A stretch of DNA of 64,000 nucleotides. Origin: Siphonodentalium dalli. Taxonomy: Eukaryota > Mollusca > Scaphopoda > Gadilida > Siphonodentaliidae. The notes below the pieces were generated by a model that saw only the letters and a program-made list of their open reading frames with translations, ran no database searches and had not been told where the DNA came from. The stretch is from assembly GCA_032622095.1 (NCBI GenBank), contig CP136061.1, positions 16,554,440 through 16,618,439 on the forward strand, written 5' to 3'. How positions within the stretch are numbered: the stretch's first letter is position 1; each line of letters opens with the position of its first letter. A program made the position numbers and the translations under genes. Below, in pieces: positions 10,656 to 21,378 of this stretch.

Positions 10656-11184
10656 CTGTAAATTGAGTTATGATAAAATAATAGGTGATCCACAATTAAG
10701 GGAATGAAACAACCAAAATCATGTATTGTCGAGCAGTATTTCAAAACGTGGTTTGCACATGCATGTGCCCAATATAGTTAATTGCGTCTCTGAACGGGTG
10801 ACATATCTGACAAACAACGGTCGTTACCACCCAGATGATGAACATATAATAAATAATATTAACAGGTTCTTCCTTAATTAAGTTGTGATAAAATTATAGG
10901 TGCTATCCAAAATTAAGGGAATTAAACAACCAAAAAGCATGTATTGTCGAGTAGTATTTCAAATAGTCGTTTATACATGTACGTAAACCAATATATTTAA
11001 GTGCGAGTCTGACCAGGTGACATATCCGACAAACAATTGTCCTTCCCACCCAGTTGGTTAACATATACTAAATAATATTAGCATGCGGTTCCTTATATAG
11101 TTCTCGCTCTCATTTTACGTCCCCCAATGGGTAGTTATACATCAACGTCGAGCTCAATAATATCGTGCGAAAACAGAGTTATTA
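10656..11184. other. Intron of gene A, partly shared with gene B
   Basis: No coding. The stretch around 11134-11180 (gttatacatcaacgtcgagc ... aaacagagttatt) is conserved at 58411-58459 near the paralogous exon, supporting duplication of the whole locus. An internal segment (gtattgtcgagtagtatttc) occurs twice, about 220 bp apart. Confidence 0.6.
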
Positions 11185-11385
11185 TATTCCGAATGCTTAG
11201 TTATTGCTCAACAAAATGTATGCTTAGTTATTGTTCAACAAATGCTTAGTTATTGTTCAACAAATGCTTAGTTATTGTTCAACAAATGCTTAGTTATTGT
11301 CATTCAAGTGCTCAGCTATTATTCAGCGAACTATTAGCTATTGTTTAACAACGTATTAGTTATTGTCGTACGAATGCACATTTAT
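11185..11385. repeat. 22-bp minisatellite (aaatgcttagttattgttca)
   Basis: Four close copies of the roughly 22-bp unit (about 11215-11300), flanked by progressively diverged ones (ttagttattgtcg, cagctattattc). Intronic. Confidence 0.8.
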
Positions 11386-11479
11386 TAACCTACCAATGCA
11401 GGTTATTAACATACGAATGCGTAATTATTTTACTCCGAATGCTTTCGACGATGATCACGTTCCTTGTGTCCAGAAAACA

Positions 11480-11690
11480 ATTAACCCTCCTCGCTCGTCT
11501 AACGGTGACATCATGACACAATCAAGTAACACGATCATCAGGATACAATTAACCCTCCTCGCTCGTCTAACGGTAACATCACGACACAATCAATTAGCCC
11601 TCCTCGCTCGTTTAATGGTGACATCATGCCACAATCAATTAACCCTCCTCGCTCGTCTGACGGTGACATCATGGCACAATCAAGTAACAC
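11480..11690. repeat. About 44-bp minisatellite, 4 copies
   Basis: Unit contains ccctcctcgctcgtctaacg, then gtgacatcatg and acacaatca. Near 11535 a partly different unit is interleaved. Intronic. The open frame across it is a by-product of the repeat. Confidence 0.85.
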
Positions 11691-12283
11691 GAGCAGCAGG
11701 GTCGACCACGACAGACTGTATACCTTGACCTCACTATGAATAATTGATAAGATAATGCAGACGAAGAGAGAAAGGGCCCATGCATAATATTATGTTACGA
11801 TTGCAATTCTAATGTGGCCCATGCATAAGTACGCATGCACCACACAACGAAACAAAAATAATTGAGTGCTTCGTGCACGAATAGGACACTATGTTGTTAC
11901 ATATCCGTGTATATGCCTTCCCACAAACGCAGCTGATGTCTTCATTCCCGTTCGACGAATCTGAAACTCTCAAGATACGCAGGGAACGCGATACGATTTC
12001 AGAAAAGTTAGCTTCAGATATCTATGATATCGCGCGATTCTAAATTAATGATGACGTAACAATGCTCACTGATCTAGTAAGTAAAGAACATCGCTGAGAT
12101 AAATGAGAACAACTTCGACGCAAATCGGTCATGTACACAACCTGCACATTATTCGCAAATGGATAATGGGCCTACAACAAACACGTTCATTCTGACGGCG
12201 ATCACAAACGTGTAGCTTGATGTCGATTTTTTGAAAGAAGAACATATAACACATTGCGCGAGTAGAAGCTCTTATTGTTGATA
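11691..12283. other. Intronic sequence, no gene recognised
   Basis: AT-rich, with a doubled cccatgcataa motif near 11778 and 11818. No coding signal found. Confidence 0.5.
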
Positions 12284-12785
12284 TTAAAGGTACGGTTGGC
12301 CTTGACGGTGGGTATCCTGTGAAAATATTTCCACATGTCAAAAACCGCCACAAACAGAAAGAACATCAAAATGTAGACAGACTTTGTCCGTATACAAATA
12401 AGAAATATCGCATAAACAGTATGTTATTGTCATATGTTTGACCATTGTTATGTAAACAAAAGCATAAAAAGTTACTTTTCTGGCGTTTGTTTATATTATG
12501 ATGGTAAACATAAAGAGCGTTCTTTGTTGGTGAATTCCTGATAGGGAGCTAATAAAGAGCGTTTATGCCATTTGGGTGTGATTAGCCAGTAGCATTGTGC
12601 TGTGTTCTGTAACACAATCAGCCTCTTGCTTAGGTAAAATATAGTAGGTCTTTATGATAACATGCTGTTTACGCGATGGTCATGGTATATATGGACGAAA
12701 CTGTATGCGTGTTAATGTTTTTCTGTTTACGGTGTTTGGAACAAATATGAATATTTTCGACAATTAAGGCCAACCGTGCCTTTAA
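12284..12785. mobile_element. TTAA-bounded MITE with about 20-bp terminal inverted repeats
   Basis: The left end TTAAAGGTACGGTTGGCCTT mirrors the right end AAGGCCAACCGTGCCTTTAA with one mismatch. TTAA at both limits fits a TTAA target duplication. The 502-bp interior is non-coding and holds two copies of aaagagcgtt, a motif also seen in the Helitron-like units near 49.03 and 50.39 kb. Unrelated in sequence to the palindrome MITEs. Confidence 0.7.
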
Positions 12786-13068
12786 AATCGTGGGTACTAT
12801 AACGATAACTTATAACGTAGCAGATAACAAACAGGCAGTGTTAGATAACGCTGGTTATATTGAGCGAGTTGAAAGTGACAAAGTGACAGGAGCAACCATG
12901 AATATTAAAATCAGACAAAACGCTAATTAGGGGAGACATAATTAACATACACGAAGATTTGGAAAGGGTTTGGGCAAAGAATTGCGTTTACAGGTCACGG
13001 GCAGCTTGCTGGGGTCACTGATGGAACAACAAAATAAATTAAAACATACAAACAAAAATGACAATCAA

Positions 13069-13122
13069 AATAATGAAGATGTTGATAATGGTCTATAGAG
13101 CATTATCAACATCTTCATTATT
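13069..13122. repeat. Perfect inverted repeat (22-bp arms, 10-bp loop)
   Basis: AATAATGAAGATGTTGATAA with TG and its exact complement CA-TTATCAACATCTTCATTATT surround gtctatagag. It lies 40 bp upstream of the DNA transposon at 13162. Possibly a small foldback insertion. No loop gene. Confidence 0.85.
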
Positions 13123-13429
13123 TATAAACAAAGTTGAAGACAGATTGGTTCGGGTTTCAAGCAGGGTCCGCGCTGGACCAAAATTTTCTTTTGCCAAATA
13201 CTTTACCAAATGAAAATATTTTTGCCAAATTCTTTTATAATTTGACAAATGCTATCCCGGATAGTATCATTTTCTGCAACATTGAGTCTAATTTTGTAGT
13301 TTATCATACAACAATAAACCAATCACCGAGCAATAAAATGGTAGAAGGGTTGCTTCATCAGAAGGGCACATTATAAGAGGATTAGCTATGTAAACACCAG
13401 CACCACACTAACTACTGGTAATCCCTCAC

Positions 13430-13740
13430 ACATCAATACTAATGCTATAAGATTAACTGTATCTTAATAGAGGTGATAACTTTTCCTAGAACTTATGGGG
13501 TCGTCTCCTTCTTCTTCAATGTTTTATTGCCCATAAATCACATATATACATGTATAATGCGACAATAGAGCCATATATATATGAAAAAACATAATACATT
13601 CAATGTCAAAAGGTGCAGACAAGAGGGACACCCTCCGAATGCCAGTCGCTATTGTTTTGGAAGGTGTGAACGGAGGTGCGAATAATTGGTTACTTCTAAC
13701 GAGTACCGCTGTTAGTGATTTGTGGTGATATGTTGGGCTA
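13430..13740. repeat. Left copy of a long direct repeat around the LINE
   Basis: catcaatactaatgctataa through gataacttttcctag (13430-13490), and after about 175 bp of extra sequence gaataattggttacttctaa through gatatgttgggcta (13680-13738). Both blocks recur without the extra sequence at 16039-16164, directly on the other side of the LINE. Confidence 0.8.
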
Positions 13741-13929
13741 TATATTTATTTGATAACCTCCAAGATGGAGAGCGTATGTACATGCATGTTTTAGATATGA
13801 TACAATATGTATATACAAAGTTACTATTGTCTGTCACATGAGTTCATTGCTCACGGAAAGAGAGTCCATATATATGAGGTATATTGCGGAGGATGGATCG
13901 TCACAAACATCAAATCAGCGTCCAGCTAT

Positions 13930-16046
13930 TTAATTTAGGCTTCTGTGTATGGGTTCTTCTCTGATGATACCACACATGAGGTACAGGAATCTTGATGTAG
14001 CAAGGATGATGTGATCTGTCGCTTGGGATATAAAGTTTGGTAGACACAATGATTTGCTTCCAAATAAGTACATTTGGAGATGTTGACCCGTGAGGCTATC
14101 CAGAAAAACATACGTTTGTATTCCAAAACGATTGATGATGACGTCCCAGTAATAATTCCTCATAGCACATGCGAAGGTCGAGCTGCACAGGAACATGGCG
14201 TGTGACATCTCACTATCATATGATACAGTACAGAGATTACATGTCATATTATTGGGAAAAGTCGTTTTGTTTAAAAGTGAGCCAAGATGTTTCAGCTCGT
14301 ACGTATATTTTGGGAACATTCTTAATAGACGCCATGTGGACCAGAAGTTTGTTGGTACTGAATGAACACATCGGAATATTTCGAGATCACAGTTGTTGCT
14401 AACCTCGGATGACCATTCCTGACTGTATACTGAGGTAACGCTCTCGTTGACTAGTTTTTTCCATGCTACCCTATCTGGGAAATAACCTGATACGAGGAAA
14501 GTTTCTAGGTGGCCTGTCAGGTGATATTTCTTCAGAAGAAGCGTGATATCGGAACTAAATCCGGACGTATGACGATTGAATAGTCTGGCACAATATAGTT
14601 TAAACAGAAACAGTTTGAGTGGCACTCGATGGCCTTCTGGCACGTGCAGTAATCTTTCGAGAAAGCACAGTCTTTGTATGTCTATCTCGGACGCAAGCGG
14701 TTTGGTCCCCATCAGTCCCAGCGCTACATTCGTGTTCGTGCGAGTGGGTAGAGACTGTGCGTTTTTTATGCACGCACGGAATGAGCGTTCCATGCGTTGG
14801 TGGTCGGTTGCACTCATATCTGGTAGAATTTCACAACCATAAAGGGCTTTTGGGAGCACAACACATTTTAGTAATTTTTGGAGAGTCTGTGGAGTAGCCT
14901 TACTTAAAAGACTACGCCCAGTCAGGCCGAAATATGTCCTCCTCCGCCGTTCAGCAACAAGAGAGGCACGCGTTTTTTCCGTTATCGAATTTCGACTGTT
15001 GAAGTCCTAGATGAACACATTCTGAGCTTTCCGGTAGTAGTTTGTCACCTAATTTCCAGGTCCTATTGTGAAGCTCTTGTTGGCGTTTCGTTTCGTTAAA
15101 AACCACCACTGTATTTTAGTTACAGAAAAGTTAAATCGCCATCGTTTGCTGTAGATATAGCACATATCAATGAGGCTATCGAGGCCAGATTTCGTCAGCG
15201 ATATCAGGGCAATGTCGTCGGTGGTCGTGGGCGAGGTGCAGGTAGTCCCACCAACTATCAATCCATGACCGGCGTTTTGCAGCGATTTCAGAAGGTCGTT
15301 GATGTATATCAAATATAGAAACGGTGATGTTACGGCCCCCTGCCTTGTTCCTTGGCGTATCCGTAGTGTTTTAGATAGCGAGCCATTATATAAAACCTGG
15401 CTGGCACAATCCTCGTGCATGTTGGAGATGATGCGTAACATTTTACCATTCAATCCGCACTCATGGAGTTTTAGTAGAAGACCGTCATACCAGACCCGAT
15501 CGAAAGCCTTTTGAGAGTCAAGGAAGCAGATATAAGTCCTCGAATGTAGATCATTGGCATAGCTTATGCATTCCTGCAAAATGAACGACGTCATTAAACA
15601 ACTGACTCCTTTTTGAAAGCCATGCTGTACAGGATCCGGGAATCTGCTAAATAATGTGCTTGATAGGAAACGGTTCAGTGTGACACATTCGAATACTGTA
15701 TATATGATGGGCATGAGTGTTATTGCACGATAACTGTCGGGCATGTGTTTCGGCTTTGGATCTCCCTTATAGAGAGGTATGATGATGCCCGATTTGTGTT
15801 CCACGGGGATCCACTCACAACAGATAATCCATTGAATAAAGCACATAGCAGTTTTGATATTCACTCGGGGGCAAAGATGATATGTTCGTTCGTTATCTCA
15901 TCACATCCACCGGCATTGTGTCTCTTCAATGATTTAATTTCATGGGTGACCTCTGCTACAGACACCGGTTCGCAGAACATGTCACAAGCGAATAGATTAT
16001 GCCGGGGGTCTAACAAATCTTTGACATTTTGTTTCTCACCCATCAA
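13930..16046 (-). pseudogene. Non-LTR retrotransposon ORF2 fragment (reverse transcriptase and C-terminal domain)
   Basis: On the minus strand the N-terminal part (16046-15861; KRHNAGGCDEITNEHI, upstream RT motif) shifts frame into the RT core (15864-15049). This has HKSGIIIPLYKGD, the motif A region FLDSQKAFDRVW, the motif B region RQGTRQGAVTSPFLY, and at the YADD site TTDD, so the canonical Y-A is lost. A further break at about 15050-14860 leads to a 309-residue C-terminal region (14859-13930; starts LPKALYGCEIL) typical of jockey/CR1-like ORF2 proteins. The endonuclease domain and ORF1 are absent, so it is 5'-truncated. Flanked by long direct repeats. Confidence 0.85.
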
Positions 16047-16165
16047 TACTGATGCTATAAGATTAACTGTATCTTAATAGAGGTGATAACTTTTCCTAGG
16101 TGTGAATAATTGGTTACTTCTAACGAGTACCGCTGTTAGTGATTTGTGGTGATATGTTGGGCTAG
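16039..16165. repeat. Right copy of the long direct repeat around the LINE
   Basis: About 127 bp matching 13430-13490 joined directly to 13680-13738. The corresponding part of the related element at 54168-54230 continues differently after cctagaac. Confidence 0.8.
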
Positions 16166-16355
16166 TTTTTGGTATTCAGGTGAGCTTTATTAACGCTGAC
16201 AATAACTCATAGTTATCACCAGTACGTAGTTAGTGTTTGTTAGTTCCGTGAGTGAACGATATAAGCATGTTTGTACCTTGAGTGAACAACCTGAACTCAA
16301 ATCGACCAATATAAATGCATGCACTTCAGTGATATTCTCATAATCTTTCATAATA

Positions 16356-17233
16356 ATGGCTAATGTTCAGGTTAATGTTTCATTTATCGAGAACAGAAAA
16401 GGAGGGAGGAATCTGCTGTTCGATTGTCACAAATATCGTAATAAAACTAGAAAGAGTGACAGTATCCACTGGACATGTTGCGTTAGATGGTGTCCAGGTA
16501 CAGTCAACACCAAGGATGACATGGTGACAAGTGTAGGAAAGCCGCATAATCACGAAGCAGATTGTGATTTCCAAAATGCCCACATTCTATATTCCACTTT
16601 CGCCAGATGTGTGGTTTACAGATTTCGAAACAGCCATCCAAAATGCCATCCGACACCAGTTTCCAACAACAACTTTGAAAGGATGTTTATTCCATTGCAC
16701 CCAGAGTGTGTGGAGGAAAGCAAACGAGGTTGGATTGAAAACCGATTATCAACAAGATGGGCCTATCAAATCCAAATCCATTCCTGCCAGTCATCGAAGT
16801 TAGTGATGCCTGGTTTGAGGCTATGGAAGAATATGAGTACTCCAGTGATGTTGTTGATCAGAGGGTACTGAGATTCATGGACTACGTGACCTCCTACTGG
16901 CTGGAGGGACCCCAGCCTTTAGTCATATGGAATCATGCAGATACCAATGGACCCAGGACTACCAACCACCTTGAGGACTGGCATAGAAAATTGCAACAGT
17001 CCATCGCAGGATCCCATCCAAATATATATACCTTAGTCAACTTCATCAGACAAGAACAGAGCTACCAAGAAGCGAGGATTCTTCAATTGGCATGTGGTGG
17101 AAAAGTTGCTCCAAGAAAGAGAAAATATAGAGCCATCGAGAACAGCATCGGCCACTATAAGCGAGTTCATAGAGGAGGAGAAATTGACAAAATGGAGTTT
17201 CTCGATGCAATGGGACGTTTGTCTGGACATTAG
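16356..17233 (+). pseudogene. FLYWCH zinc finger plus MULE-type transposase, internally deleted
   Basis: The first frame (from ATG 16356, about 70 residues) matches a FLYWCH zinc finger: F-x-E-N-x-K-G-G, CHKYRNK, W-x-C-C, C-P-G-T and a final H-N-H. It then jumps to a second frame (about 16600-16800) with WFTDFETAIQNAI and LKGCLFHCTQSVWRK, the last part of a MULE transposase catalytic domain (D-x-E and the C/H block). A third frame (16757-17233) holds TNHLEDWHRKL and the basic C-terminus RKRKYRAIE. The front of the DDE domain, with its first aspartates, is missing. In the intact family FLYWCH binds DNA and MULE cuts it. TATAAA at 16309-16314 could be part of the old promoter. Confidence 0.8.
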
Positions 17234-17698
17234 ACTAGAATTATATTATTGTGAAGATATGATGTCATTTTGTATAACTGTTGTATATAATTTCAAATAT
17301 AAAATGAGTAAGCTATGTAAATAATGGATATGAATAAAAACCTCAACATAACATCCAATTGTTCATTCGACCATTATCATAAACTCCCACTTGGGCGAAA
17401 GATTGGGCTGGGACAATGATCTGCGTCAATCCAGATCGAGAAGGACACCCCACTAATTAATTTTCACACCTAAAGTTGACTGGTATTCGGAGACTAACCA
17501 GAACTTATAATACACCACTAATATAATTATATTGTGATAGTTTCCTGAAATAAATGGTATTGATTGGCCAATATTTTTCAACTTTCTTGAGGAATTAAAA
17601 AGTGACTTGCAAAAACTTTTGCCAAATGACAATAGTTTTTGCCAAATGTGAATTATTTTTGCCATTGGCAAATTTGGCAAGTGGCAGCGCGAACCCTG
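17234..17698. other. Right non-coding arm of the transposon
   Basis: Contains an AATAAA at 17332-17337 downstream of the transposase relic, then a T/A-rich sub-terminal zone with repeated tgccaaat motifs up to the right terminal repeat. Confidence 0.6.
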
Positions 17699-17706
17699 GT
17701 TTCAAG

Positions 17707-18399
17707 GGCGTAAAACAGGCTTAACCCAGTATGGTGAGTTGCATTGTCAGCAAATGGATCAGGTTGTCGTTTCTACCAAGGAGTCCGCGATCGAGCAGAA
17801 TGACCGAAGCGAAAATACAGGCACCAGAAACTTAAAACAAGACAACAAAAGCAATGCTAACGCTAGTTGCATAACTTCGATGAGTATAAAGCCGACGAAG
17901 ACAGATGTGTGAACAGTAATCATGGCTATTGTGACGCAAAACCAGATAAATACGACAACATTTATAGATATAATGAAAATAAAAACGAATATGAGACTAA
18001 AAAAGAACCATAACATGAGTCTGTAGACAAATACAAATAATACTACCTACACATGAATAAGAAGCTTGCACACGTATACCAATATACTTGCAATAGCAAA
18101 TACGGAGGATATTCTGCAAGGGTCAACATAGACCAAACACAAGCTATATATGTTGTTAAGGGAGATTATTTCTGGTCATCGCCAGTCTTTACTCATCTGA
18201 TGGGAATCCTCCCCAAGAGAGCAATACGTATTGCCGCGATTAAGTATTGAATAGTATACATAATGTGGCGACTGATTATATACTCCATATACAATTACAC
18301 CATGTATATTGTATTGCTGCACATAAGCGAACATTGGTTGTCCCAACATAATGCATGGTTATAGCAGAATACGCACATATTACGACCGTTATATGTGAC
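17707..18399. other. No certain gene; open stretch rejoined to 13130
   Basis: If the transposon and one GTTTCAAG copy are removed, the plus strand is open from about 13133 through 17707 to about 17910 (roughly 75 codons, polar, starting KTDWFGFQGRKTG). No domain is recognised. It may be a fragment of another old element or a chance frame. Confidence 0.3.
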
Positions 18400-18845
18400 C
18401 GGCCATATCAAATCCAGTCGTAAGTCGGGATTTTTTTACCCTGTGCCAATGCATTCTCTTATATATGCGAGTCGACCATAGGTCGCCTCCCATATATAAG
18501 AGAATACATTGGCCTAACAATTTTTTATCATTTTTTTTAAATAAATGTTTCTTACAATTTTTAGGACATAAAATAAAAAAACATCCATTACCCTGCAGGT
18601 AGCCCCACACATATATAGAAGCATATAGAAGAGTGTCGTCTTCTCATGTTTGTCTGGGGCTCTGTATGGGTGAAATTATAAAATTGTTAAAGAATACCAG
18701 AAAAAAATATTAAAATTGTAAAAAATTGTTAGGCCAATGCATTTTCTTATATATGTGAGGCGACCTATGGTCGACTCGCATATATAAGAGAATGCATTGG
18801 CACAGGGTAAAAAAAAATCCCGACTTACGACTGGATTTGATATGG
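18400..18845. mobile_element. Palindrome MITE, second family, copy 1 (complete)
   Basis: The left end gccatatcaaatccagtcgt, then aagtcgggatt, is mirrored exactly on the right (18813-18845). Inside, 69-bp palindromes at 18445-18513 and 18733-18801 are the same as those of the TTAA family, but the outer repeats and core (cctgcaggtagccccacaca and following) differ. Outer flanks atatgtgac and ctcacatat may extend the inverted repeat. Non-coding. Confidence 0.85.
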
Positions 18846-18885
18846 CGGCTCACATATGAAGTTTGTGACTTGACCCAAGACTTCC

Positions 18886-19045
18886 CTTTAAGTATAGGAT
18901 AATGGCTGAAAACTGTACATTAATTCAGGGAATGGATTGATCGAGACCGTAGGTCGAGACAAACTGTACATTAATTCAGGGAATGGATCGATCGAGACCG
19001 TATGTGGAGATCGTTCCATTCGCTGAAATAATGTACAGTTTGAAG
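18886..19045. repeat. Direct and inverted copies of a 45-bp sequence
   Basis: aactgtacattaattcaggg followed by aatggatygatcgagaccgta occurs twice (18908, 18960) and then as its complement (about 19012-19045: gatcgttccattcgctgaa ... tgtacagtt). A small foldback structure. Confidence 0.75.
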
Positions 19046-19211
19046 CTAGTATCTGACTTAAAACATGGCCGAGTCCATTTGTTGGATGCGTCACCTCTTA
19101 TCAGAATGGATTAACCCAATTATCAATTATTCTCAGCTATTTTTACGGCATGGTTATATACATGTTGCTGCCAAACAAGGTGTCATTATCACATTACAGA
19201 CAGGAAGGTCC

Positions 19212-19437
19212 AATCCTAAACACTCGTTAGGCAGCTACTTTAAAGCGACTAAACACTCGTTAGGCAGCTACTTTAAAGCGACTAAACACTCGTTAGGCAG
19301 CTACTTTAAAGCGACTAAACACTCGTTAGGCAGCTACTTTAAAGCGACTAAACACTCGTTAGGCAGCTACTTTAAAGCGACTAAACACTCGTTAGGCAGC
19401 TACTTTAAAGCGACTAAACACTCGTTCGGCGGCTAAA
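19212..19437. repeat. 33-bp minisatellite, about 7 copies
   Basis: Unit taaacactcgttaggcagct followed by actttaaagcgac, almost perfectly conserved, and the last copy is shortened. Because 33 is a multiple of three an open frame (unit KHSLGSYFKAT) runs through it, but there is no gene context. Confidence 0.9.
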
Positions 19438-19479
19438 GCGACTAGCTCTAATGCCTGCGTTATAACAAACTGGAGGAAG

Positions 19480-20010
19480 TCTTGCATAATCGAATTGAGT
19501 TTCATGCGCCACATATCTTATCAGTTAATCCCCTCCAGCACGGCTTTCAACACATATCAGTTCTACCATGACATCAATTAACCCATGAATGTATCAATGT
19601 TAACGATGACAGAAACCAAATAAGTATACTGTTCCTTTTTGGATGATTGTATGGAAAGCATCTGATACGGGTTGGATATACATTTTATGAGAGGGGCTTA
19701 TAACTGGAATTGCTTTCATATTTGTAACCACTTGCTCTCCGATGTCTACTGTAATGTGAAATATAATGATGCTACATCCAGATTAATAAAGACTAACAAA
19801 GGCACAAGACAGGGGGTGTCTGTTCATCGAAATGTTAAATGGTGTACGTCGACGAACTGATAAAATTACTATCAATGTATGGCTTTCACGTGGAATCAAT
19901 TAATTGTTCATGCCCAAAACACGCAGATGAAATGCTACTTATATCACTATCTGAACAAGGTTTAAACTCACTTATTTGATTGTGTTTGAATTATAGATAT
20001 ACATGGATAT
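19480..20010 (+). pseudogene. Decayed non-LTR retrotransposon RT fragment
   Basis: In several plus-strand frames one can follow RT pieces: NPLQHGFQ, then a motif A relic, KYNDATSRLIKTNKGTRQG (motif B, about 19755-19815) and HADEMLLISLSEQGLNSL (about 19920-19970) at the YADD position, where the second catalytic Asp is replaced by Glu. Many stops and frameshifts. Related in layout to the LINE at 13.9-16.0 kb but not a recent copy. Confidence 0.65.
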
Positions 20011-20014
20011 ACAT

Positions 20015-20172
20015 ACACAGAACAACACGATGTGTAAATGGGTTTGTCGATACGGTACGAGTGCTGTCGCAGAATGATAGAACGAGAGGCGCTTGCGCCT
20101 CAAGTTCTATCCTTCCGCGACAGCACGAGTGCCGTAGCGATAAACCCATTTACACATCGTGTCGTTCTGTGT
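20015..20172. repeat. Long foldback (about 78-bp arms, GGCGC-TTGCGCC centre)
   Basis: The left arm from acacagaacaacacgatgtg to gatagaacgagaggcgc pairs with the right arm ending cacatcgtgtcgttctgtgt at roughly 85-90 percent identity with almost no loop. Likely a small foldback or MITE inserted in the LINE relic. As RNA it would form a long hairpin. Confidence 0.85.
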
Positions 20173-20940
20173 TTATTACACGTTTCGCGTCCTAGAATTC
20201 GTGCATTAAATTACAGGATTAGAAGGTTTATTTAGGCTCATAGGCGTGTTTGTCATCTGTGATGATTCTTTTATTTAAATAGTTCCAGTTTCATGGTTGA
20301 GACGAACGTCATGTACGTTATTTTACGCCAACGAGATGCGTATGGAACTTACATTCCATACGGATTTGTAAATACGGAACAGCAAAAACACTGTACTTCT
20401 GGGAACAAGCGTGTGATAAAATTATAACTCGTCTAAATCGGTAACAATGGTGCGTATTGAGACAAAGACACAGGCTGATAAGTATGAACGCCAATGGGTC
20501 ATGAGATCTGAAAAACCTTAAAGACGTGGACAGTACAGTTCACCTGGGAATCCCAATTGGTACCTATACACAACCAAGCAAAACAATTGTATTGCACATG
20601 CATGTGATCCGCTGAATTCTGGTGTATATGCTGGCGGTCTACCTCCCCTGATTTCCCCACGGGTGGGTCGGAAAAAGGTTCCGAAAACATTGGCGCTTTT
20701 TTCATGTTGACCTATCATGGCACCCACCACCTAATTATTTTTTTTTTCAATTATTTTCCGATGTATTTTCAACCCCCTTTGAAGATTTGTGACAAATATC
20801 TACTCGATGACCCAACCATTCAATGCGTCACCTAAATTTTCGTATTGATACTGTGCAATGCTTTGTTGCACAGTTGGAGACACACTCAACGCAGCGTTTT
20901 TATAGTTATTAAAGGCCCACTTAATTTTCGAATCTTTCCT
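20173..20940. other. Intron of gene A, no gene recognised
   Basis: Non-coding. A short hairpin CTGTGCAATGCTTTGTTGCACAG's arms sit near 20849-20872. The minisatellite follows. Confidence 0.5.
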
Positions 20941-21378
20941 GTAGGTAGCCTAAAACTTCCAACGATACCCATTCTTACCTGTAGGTAGCCTAAAACTTCC
21001 AACGATACCCATTCTTACCAGTAGGTAGCCTAAAACTTCCAACGATACCCATTCTTACTTGTAGGTAGCCTAAAACTTCCAACGATACCCATTCTTACCT
21101 GTAGGTAGCCTAAAACTTCAAACGAAACCCATTCTTATCTGTAGGTAGCCTAAAACTTCCAACGAAACCCATTCTTACCTGTAGGTAGCCTAAAACTTCA
21201 AACGAAACCCATTCTTATCTGTAGGTAGCCTAAAACTTCCAAGGAAACCCATTCTTACCTGTATGTAGCCTAAAACTTCCACCGAAACCCATTCTTACAT
21301 GTAGGTAGCCTAAAACTTCCGCCGAAACCCATTCGTACCTGTAGGTAGCCTAAAACTTCCACAGAAACCCATTCTTAC
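20941..21378 (-). repeat. 40-bp minisatellite, 11 copies of an exon end plus 5' splice site
   Basis: Exact 40-bp periodicity (starts at 20941, 20981, 21021 ... 21341), with the twelfth unit being the true end of the PAN exon (21381). On the minus strand each unit reads TTTTAGGCTACCTACAG then GTAAGAATGGG, the last 17 coding bases plus the consensus donor CAG/GTAAGA. All units keep the exact donor except small changes outside it (for example CATACAG in one unit). 40 is not a multiple of three, so using a decoy donor would shift the frame. Confidence 0.95.

Larger units (their letters stand above)
13154..17706 (+). mobile_element. 4.5 kb DNA transposon with FLYWCH/MULE-type transposase and nested LINE
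   Basis: The element proper is 13162-17698. Its ends are CAGGGTCCGCGCTG and the complement of CAGGGTTCGCGCTG. It is flanked on both sides by the 8-bp duplication GTTTCAAG (13154-13161 and 17699-17706). Sub-terminal sequence on both sides is rich in tttgccaaat motifs. It contains a MULE-like transposase relic (16356-17233) and, inserted between left end and transposase, a minus-strand non-LTR element (13930-16046). A second copy of the left 300 bp is at 53913-54230. The 8-bp duplication fits either MULE or hAT elements. CAGGG ends are hAT-like while the protein is MULE-like, so the superfamily is not settled. Confidence 0.8.

Noticed and set aside
17759..18016. Highly hydrophobic minus-strand frame
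   Set aside because: The other strand is also partly open and polar; no start context, homology or splice sites, and base composition explains the hydrophobicity.
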